The position numbers and the translations under genes were made by a program. This document shows, piece after piece, positions 59,507 through 64,000 of a stretch of 64,000 bases of DNA. Under the pieces are notes generated by a model. The model was not told the DNA's origin and ran no database searches. It was given only the letters and a program-made list of their open reading frames with translations. How positions within the stretch are numbered: the stretch's first letter is position 1; every line of letters starts with the position of its first letter. Location: positions 62,001 to 126,000 of the forward strand of contig CAZIKQ010000001.1 of the NCBI GenBank assembly GCA_964540025.1, in the 5' to 3' direction. This stretch comes from RGIG250 sp964540025. GTDB taxonomy: Bacteria; Bacillota; Negativicutes; Selenomonadales; Selenomonadaceae.

Positions 59507-60215
59507 GAAGCTGTCCAAATCCTTTGGGCCCGTGGAGGTGCTGAAGGATATCGACCTTCATGTAAGGCCCGGCGAGGTAGTGGTGATGATCGGCCCCTCC
59601 GGCGCCGGTAAATCGACGCTGCTTCGTTGTATGAACTATCTGGAAGTGCCCACTTCCGGCAGGGTCATCGTCAACGGTAACGAGCTGTCAGCTGATGAGG
59701 AAGTGCTGAACAGGGCCCGGCTGAATATCGGCATGGTTTTTCAGCGGTTTAATCTGTTCCCTCATCTGACGGTGCTGGAGAACATCACGCTGGCGCCGGT
59801 CAGGCTGTTGAAGGAGGAACTGGCCGCGGCCCGGGAGCGGGCGGCGGCTTTGCTGGAGAGAGTAGGTCTTGCCGACAAAAAGGATGCCTATCCCAGCCAG
59901 CTGTCCGGCGGCCAGCAGCAGCGGGTGGCAATCGCCCGGGCTTTGGCCATGAATCCCAAGGTAATGCTCTTCGACGAGCCTACCTCTGCCCTTGATCCCG
60001 AAATGGTGGGGGAGGTGCTGGCCGTAATGAAGAACCTTACGGCTGACGGAATGACAATGGTCATCGTGACCCATCAGATGAAGTTTGCCAGAGAGGTGGC
60101 CAACCGGGTCCTCTTTATCGCCGATAAGAAGATTTGCGAGGCAGGGTCCCCGCAGGAGCTTTTCGACAATCCTCAGGAACCCCGCACCAGGGAGTTTCTG
60201 TCAAAAATTATGTAA
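59493..60215 (+). CDS. Polar amino-acid ABC transporter ATP-binding protein
   Basis: A 240-residue ATPase of the GlnQ/ArtM type. Walker A is MIGPSGAGKSTLLRCMN, the Q-loop MVFQRFNLFPHLTVLENI, the signature SQLSGGQQQRVAIARALAM, Walker B VMLFDEPTSALDPEMVGEVL and the switch His is in TMVIVTHQMKFAREVANRV. It completes the three-gene importer begun at 58049. Two such ATPases would form the functional dimer. Confidence 0.96.
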   Translation: MIRIEKLSKSFGPVEVLKDIDLHVRPGEVVVMIGPSGAGKSTLLRCMNYLEVPTSGRVIVNGNELSADEEVLNRARLNIGMVFQRFNLFPHLTVLENITLAPVRLLKEELAAARERAAALLERVGLADKKDAYPSQLSGGQQQRVAIARALAMNPKVMLFDEPTSALDPEMVGEVLAVMKNLTADGMTMVIVTHQMKFAREVANRVLFIADKKICEAGSPQELFDNPQEPRTREFLSKIM

Positions 60216-60325
60216 CAGGTGGTCTCCGCTGTCTGACGATGGCGGAGTTTTTTTATTCACTGTTTTTCCACGAAAGCAGTCTAAAATAATAGCGGATTTT
60301 AACCGTGAAGCAACAGGAGGAGAAT

Positions 60326-61000
60326 ATGCGAGTTCTTTTGGCAGAGGATGATACCCGCCTGGGTAAGCTCATCAATTATATGCTGGAGCAAAATAAAATA
60401 AACGTGGACTGGGTGCAGGACGGCAGTATGATATACGAGTATGCCATGTACACGGAATACGATATCCTGATCCTTGACTGGATGATGCCGGGGGAGAGCG
60501 GGGTGGATGCCTGCCGCCGCCTCAGAGAGAATGGCTATGAGCGGGCGATCATGATCCTTACGGCCCGGGATGCCGTTGAGGACAGAGTAAAGGGGCTGGA
60601 CGCGGGGGCAGACGATTATCTGGTGAAGCCATTTGAATTTGCCGAGTTGCTGGCCCGGCTGCGGGCGTTGTCCCGCCGCAGCAGTCAGAAGCTGCAGCAG
60701 GATATTGTGGAGGTGGGAGAGTTTACGCTGAACCGGACGGTGAAGGTGCTGAAAAAGGGCGATATGGATGTCCAGCTTTCCCCCAGAGAGTTCCAGATAT
60801 TTGACCTGCTGGCTCAGAATCTTGGCTATGCGGTGCCCCGTGAGGTGATCCTTGACCGGATCTGGGGGCTGGAATCGGATGTGAGCTCCAACAATATCGA
60901 TTCCTATGTGAAGCTTTTGCGCAAGAAACTTGACAGCGTAGGCGGCGGCTCCCTCATTCAAACTATTCGGGGAGTTGGTTACAAATTGGAAACGGAGTGA
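60326..61000 (+). CDS. OmpR/PhoB-family response regulator
   Basis: A 224-residue two-component regulator. The receiver domain has the acidic pair in LLAEDDTRLG, phospho-acceptor Asp51 in LILDWMMPGESG and Lys101 in DYLVKPFEFAE. The winged-helix DNA-binding domain has LSPREFQIFDLLAQN, RIWGLESDVSSNNIDSYVKL and IQTIRGVGYKLE. GGAGGAGAAT precedes ATG 60326. The sensor kinase gene starts 4 nt after its stop. The target genes are unknown. Confidence 0.95.
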   Translation: MRVLLAEDDTRLGKLINYMLEQNKINVDWVQDGSMIYEYAMYTEYDILILDWMMPGESGVDACRRLRENGYERAIMILTARDAVEDRVKGLDAGADDYLVKPFEFAELLARLRALSRRSSQKLQQDIVEVGEFTLNRTVKVLKKGDMDVQLSPREFQIFDLLAQNLGYAVPREVILDRIWGLESDVSSNNIDSYVKLLRKKLDSVGGGSLIQTIRGVGYKLETE

Positions 61001-61004
61001 GATC

Positions 61005-62372
61005 GTGTCTTCACCGGAAGGCCTGAAAAACGCAGATGACAATGTATTTGGCCGCAGCCGCCGTCAGCTGACTTTTTATTATGCTGCCCTGATGGCAGCG
61101 TTCCTCATCGTTCTCGTTTTCATTGTTCATCGAAGCATGAACTGGGCCATTACCTCGGAGGAAGCGAAAGAGCTGATCGACACGGCCAACAACCTTTCCT
61201 ATGCCCAGAGCCGGATAATCCAGCACCGGGGCGATGATGACAACGATGATGTCTTCGATATCAAGAGCATGAGCGACCGGATTTTCTTCTATGCCTTTGA
61301 CAAGAAGGGAACGATGCTCAGCTTTGCCCGTCCGGCTCCTGATTTGGAGGATTTTGTTCTCAGCACCGTCTCCGAATGGAAGGAAGGGCCTGATGAGGTG
61401 ACCCTCTACATCAGGCGGGAAGCCGGCAGAGAGCAGCAGATCATGATGACCTCCCATCCAATCATGGTAGGGATAAATCCAATGGGAATGGTATATGTGG
61501 GCAAGGACGTGGCCACTATTTATGCCGGTATGCGCAAGGCGACATATACCCTGACCTTCGTGGCTTTTCTGGCGTTGCTTATCGCGACGGTTATCGGCTA
61601 TCTCATGGCCGGTAAGGCGATGGAACCGCTGCAGGAGGCTTATGCGACCCAGCGAAGATTTGCCGCCGACGCTTCCCATGAGCTGAGGACGCCGCTGGCG
61701 GTGGTTATGGCCTCTTGCGATATATTGGAGAATGACCCGAATTTTAAGGAGCCATTCCTGCGGCAGATCGTGGCCGATGTCCGGGATGAAGTCAAGAAGA
61801 TGACCCGCCTGGTTGGGGATCTGTTGTTTGTGGCCAGAAGCGATAATCAGGCCATCAAGCTGATGCCGCGGGATTTTGATTTGGCGGCGGTGGCCGCCCA
61901 AACACTGCGGCTCATGCAGCCGCTGGCGGAGGAAAAGAACATCACCCTTAAACTGGAGGGAGCGGAAAGCGTTCCTGTCCGGGCCGATGAGGAAAAGATC
62001 GGCCAGCTGATGCTTATCTTTGTGGATAACGCCATCAAGTATACTAATCCTGGGGGCTTGGTCACGGTGAATCTGCCGGAGCCGGTGAAGGGGAGAATAA
62101 ATTTTTCCGTCACTGATACGGGCATCGGTATAGCGCCGGCTGATTTGAACCGGATATTTGAGCGCTTTTACCGGGTAGATAAAGCCCGTTCTCGGGAGAT
62201 GGGAGGAAACGGCTTGGGGCTGGCCATCGCCCACGAACTGGCGGAGCTTTACCATGGAACGATCAAGGTGAAGAGCAATCTGGGTCAGGGGACGACCTTT
62301 ACAGTTTCTCTCCGGGACAACAGCCGGAACCGCAATATTATTGATGTCAACCAGAAAGGAAAAAACGGTTGA
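61005..62372 (+). CDS. Sensor histidine kinase
   Basis: A 455-residue membrane kinase with two transmembrane helices (about 21-41 and 185-205) around a periplasmic sensor domain of some 140 residues. The dimerisation/phosphorylation helix has FAADASHELRTPLAVVMAS. The ATPase domain shows N-box FVDNAIKYTNPG, G1 VTDTGIGIAP, F-box IFERFYRVDKARS and G2 GGNGLGLAIAHELAE. A clear HAMP domain is not seen between TM2 and the His helix. GTG 61005 is the start with GGAGTGAGATC upstream. It forms a pair with the preceding response regulator; the signal is unknown. Confidence 0.94.
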   Translation: MSSPEGLKNADDNVFGRSRRQLTFYYAALMAAFLIVLVFIVHRSMNWAITSEEAKELIDTANNLSYAQSRIIQHRGDDDNDDVFDIKSMSDRIFFYAFDKKGTMLSFARPAPDLEDFVLSTVSEWKEGPDEVTLYIRREAGREQQIMMTSHPIMVGINPMGMVYVGKDVATIYAGMRKATYTLTFVAFLALLIATVIGYLMAGKAMEPLQEAYATQRRFAADASHELRTPLAVVMASCDILENDPNFKEPFLRQIVADVRDEVKKMTRLVGDLLFVARSDNQAIKLMPRDFDLAAVAAQTLRLMQPLAEEKNITLKLEGAESVPVRADEEKIGQLMLIFVDNAIKYTNPGGLVTVNLPEPVKGRINFSVTDTGIGIAPADLNRIFERFYRVDKARSREMGGNGLGLAIAHELAELYHGTIKVKSNLGQGTTFTVSLRDNSRNRNIIDVNQKGKNG

Positions 62373-62440
62373 CTGCAAGGCCCGGGAAGTCTATACTCTA
62401 TGCGTTGCTATCGATAAATAAGGATGATGGGGGCTTTGCA

Positions 62441-62971
62441 ATGGGGTCAGCTAATACGGTTAAGGATATGGCAAGGATGGCGATATGCCTGGCGCTCATC
62501 TGTGTGTCGGCCTATATTGCTGTCCCGGTTCCTTTTGCGGCGGTGGTAGTTTCAGCCGTAACCCTGTCGATGAACCTGGCGGCCTTTCTTTTGACGCCGA
62601 TGCAGACCTTTGTGGTTCTGGTTTCCTATGTGCTGCTGGGGGTGGCGGGACTGCCGGTTTTTGCAAATGGCGGGGCCGGTATCGGACAGCTGTTTGGTCC
62701 ATCCGGCGGCTTTCTTATCACCTTTTGCATCGCGTATCCCGTGGTAAGTCTTCTGAAGGGGGATAAGCCGGACTTTAAGCGGTATATGCTGGCGGTTCTC
62801 GTGGGCATACCCATCAGCTATATCGGCGGCATATACACGGTTATGACGGTGCTGGGGCTGTCCCTTAATCAGACTCTTTTGGTGGCGGCGCTGCCTTACA
62901 TTCCCTTTGATATCGTCAAAGGGGCAGTGGCGGCGGTGATTGGGATCAGGCTACAAAAGGCGCTTTACTGA
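62441..62971 (+). CDS. bioY: Biotin transporter BioY (ECF S component)
   Basis: A 176-residue membrane protein with about six helices that binds biotin for uptake. Family sequence includes ICLALICVSAYIAVPVPFAAV, LLTPMQTFVVLVSYVLLGVAGLPVFANGGAGIGQLFGPSGGFL and PYIPFDIVKGAVAAVIG. The start ATG 62441 (MGSANTVKD) is chosen because it gives a family-like N-terminus; a longer frame from 62369 exists. No dedicated BioM/BioN genes follow, so a shared ECF module is likely. It may supply biotin to the decarboxylase and ligase encoded near 1-3 kb. Confidence 0.94.
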   Translation: MGSANTVKDMARMAICLALICVSAYIAVPVPFAAVVVSAVTLSMNLAAFLLTPMQTFVVLVSYVLLGVAGLPVFANGGAGIGQLFGPSGGFLITFCIAYPVVSLLKGDKPDFKRYMLAVLVGIPISYIGGIYTVMTVLGLSLNQTLLVAALPYIPFDIVKGAVAAVIGIRLQKALY

Positions 62972-62993
62972 AGCGTTGAGCAATTTATTGTTT

Positions 62994-63037
62994 CACCCCT
63001 CAGGCGGCTTCGCCGCCAGCTCCCCTACAGGGGAGCC
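62994..63037. repeat. Half-copy (right half) of the dispersed repeat
   Basis: CACCCCTCAGGCGGCTTCGC ... CTCCCCTACAGGGGAGCC. The inner hairpin is GGCGGC/GCCGCC here instead of GTCAGC/GCTGAC, a compensatory change that keeps the stem. Confidence 0.85.
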
Positions 63038-63065
63038 GATGAGAAGGATTAGAAGGTCGGAAGGA

Positions 63066-64000
63066 ATGGATTTGATCTTGAAGAAGAAATTTGGATTTCT
63101 TTTTGTACTGGCAGCATTGACGATGATTTTGGCTGCAGGCTGCGGCAGTGAAAAGAAAGCGGGGAGCAGGCCGGAGGAGAAGACTCTGCCGCCTCTGGTA
63201 GTGGGGGTTATGCCTGATGTGGATTCTCTGCCGCTGATCTTTGCCCGGGAGCTCGGTTATTTCAAAGACGAGGGCGTAGAGGTAAAGATAGAGCAGTTCA
63301 AAAGCGCCGTTGACCGGGACGCGGCTATTCAGGCCGGGGCTGTAGACGGCGCCGTTTCGGATATGCTGGCCGTGGCGTTTTTCCGGGAAGGGGGCATAGA
63401 TGTAAAAATCACTTCTCTGACCAACGGTAATTACAGGGTTATCGGGGCGGCAAATGAGCCGGCCAGAACCATGAAAGAGCTGGCCGGAAAGGATGTAGCT
63501 GTTTCACGCAACACGATAATCGAGTTCGTTACCGACAGCGCGCTGGCTATGGAGGGACTGACAGCGGAGTCCGTGAATAAAAAGGCTATTCCCAAGATCC
63601 CGGCCCGGCTGGAAATGATGGCGGCGGGCAAGCTGACCGCGGCTACTTTGCCGGAGCCGATGGCCTCCATGGCAATAAAGAATGGCGCCCATGTAATCGC
63701 GGATGCGGCGGATATGGGGATAAATCCCGGCGTATTGATGTTCACCGGAAAGGCCGTCAAAGAGAAAAAATCATCAATTGCCGCCCTGTACCGGGCTTAT
63801 GACCGGGCGGTAAAATATCTAACGGAGACCCCTTCCCGGGAATATATGCAGACCGTCATTGACAAGGGCGGCTTCCCGGCGGCAGTAAAGGATGGAATCA
63901 CTCTGCCCAAATATCAGGCGGCATCGATGCCCAGTGAAAGGGACTGGCAGCTGTGTCAAAAGTGGCTGCTGGATAAGAAGCTCACTGCGAAAAAGCTGGA
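63066..64000 (+). CDS. Solute-binding lipoprotein (NMT1/TauA/ThiY-like), 3' end beyond the window
   Basis: An open frame of at least 311 codons runs off the window edge. It has a lipoprotein signal (AALTMILAAGCGS). The binding-protein fold is of the sulfonate/nitrate/thiamine-precursor type: VVGVMPDVDSLPLIFARELG, YFKDEGVEVKIEQFKSA, AGAVDGAVSDMLAVAFFREG, GKDVAVSRNTIIEFVTDSAL and MMAAGKLTAATLPEPMASMA. The ligand is not predictable here. The ATG at 63066 has AGAAGG about 10 nt upstream; nearby TTG codons (63072, 63078) are alternatives. ABC partners probably lie downstream. Confidence 0.85.
   Translation, partial: MDLILKKKFGFLFVLAALTMILAAGCGSEKKAGSRPEEKTLPPLVVGVMPDVDSLPLIFARELGYFKDEGVEVKIEQFKSAVDRDAAIQAGAVDGAVSDMLAVAFFREGGIDVKITSLTNGNYRVIGAANEPARTMKELAGKDVAVSRNTIIEFVTDSALAMEGLTAESVNKKAIPKIPARLEMMAAGKLTAATLPEPMASMAIKNGAHVIADAADMGINPGVLMFTGKAVKEKKSSIAALYRAYDRAVKYLTETPSREYMQTVIDKGGFPAAVKDGITLPKYQAASMPSERDWQLCQKWLLDKKLTAKKL

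Overview
The window looks like a chromosome segment of a diderm Firmicute of the class Negativicutes. Housekeeping genes have the Firmicutes layout: a T-box leader before glyQS, the rimP-nusA-ylxR-ylxQ-infB-rbfA-nrnA-truB-ribF cluster, dnaG-rpoD-trmK-nif3 and a hutP homologue. It also has outer-membrane hardware: an LptA/OstA-like protein, a periplasmic M48 protease and a 1175-residue type V autotransporter. Anaerobic life is indicated by a class III ribonucleotide reductase and a Na+-pump decarboxylase beta subunit. The family (Acidaminococcaceae-like or a neighbour) is inferred from gene content only. The window is GC-rich and coding-dense, and all coordinates are from my own reading of the sequence.

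Layout. 0.1-4.4 kb: hutP, biotin ligase, decarboxylase beta subunit and a 47-residue membrane peptide on the minus strand, divergent from citG. The minus-strand leader carries two sets of three NAG triplets in 8-nt register, which suggests regulation by the HutP homologue. 4.5-7.4 kb: nicotinate phosphoribosyltransferase, metA and a secreted protein of unknown function. 7.4-11 kb: glyS-glyQ behind a T-box. 11.1-17.7 kb: a structured leader or ncRNA, then speA, speE, speB, carboxynorspermidine dehydrogenase and nspC, covering putrescine synthesis and two possible routes to spermidine. 17.7-18.3 kb: a free-standing NIF3-insert (CutA-like) domain protein and tRNA-Pro. 18.4-26.7 kb: the translation/transcription-factor operon. 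26.8-32.4 kb: ilvBN, a metal-binding lipoprotein, thiE, nif3, trmK. 32.6-36.5 kb: rpoD and dnaG. 36.8-38.5 kb: lptA-like and M48 protease. 38.6-41.0 kb: rfbB, rfbC, rfbA. 41.3-44.0 kb: purA and purB. 44.3-46.7 kb: a Tat lipoprotein phosphatase and a MscS channel. 46.9-50.3 kb: nrdD, a separate glycyl-radical ORF and nrdG behind an NrdR-type promoter. 50.5-54.1 kb: the autotransporter. 55.1-57.8 kb: a FIST-GGDEF protein, tRNA-Ala and an unknown protein. 58.0-64.0 kb: a polar amino-acid ABC transporter, a two-component system, bioY and the 5' part of a solute-binding lipoprotein.

A roughly 110-125 bp palindrome-rich dispersed repeat (complete, half or interrupted copies at about 7.4, 14.8, 16.2, 50.3, 54.8 and 63.0 kb) runs through the accessory parts. 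One half-copy supplies the last codons and stop of speB. The strongest unusual signals are the nrdD gene split so that its Gly-radical motif lies on its own 95-residue ORF, the HutP-like NAG leader, and the unidentified structured RNA before speA.
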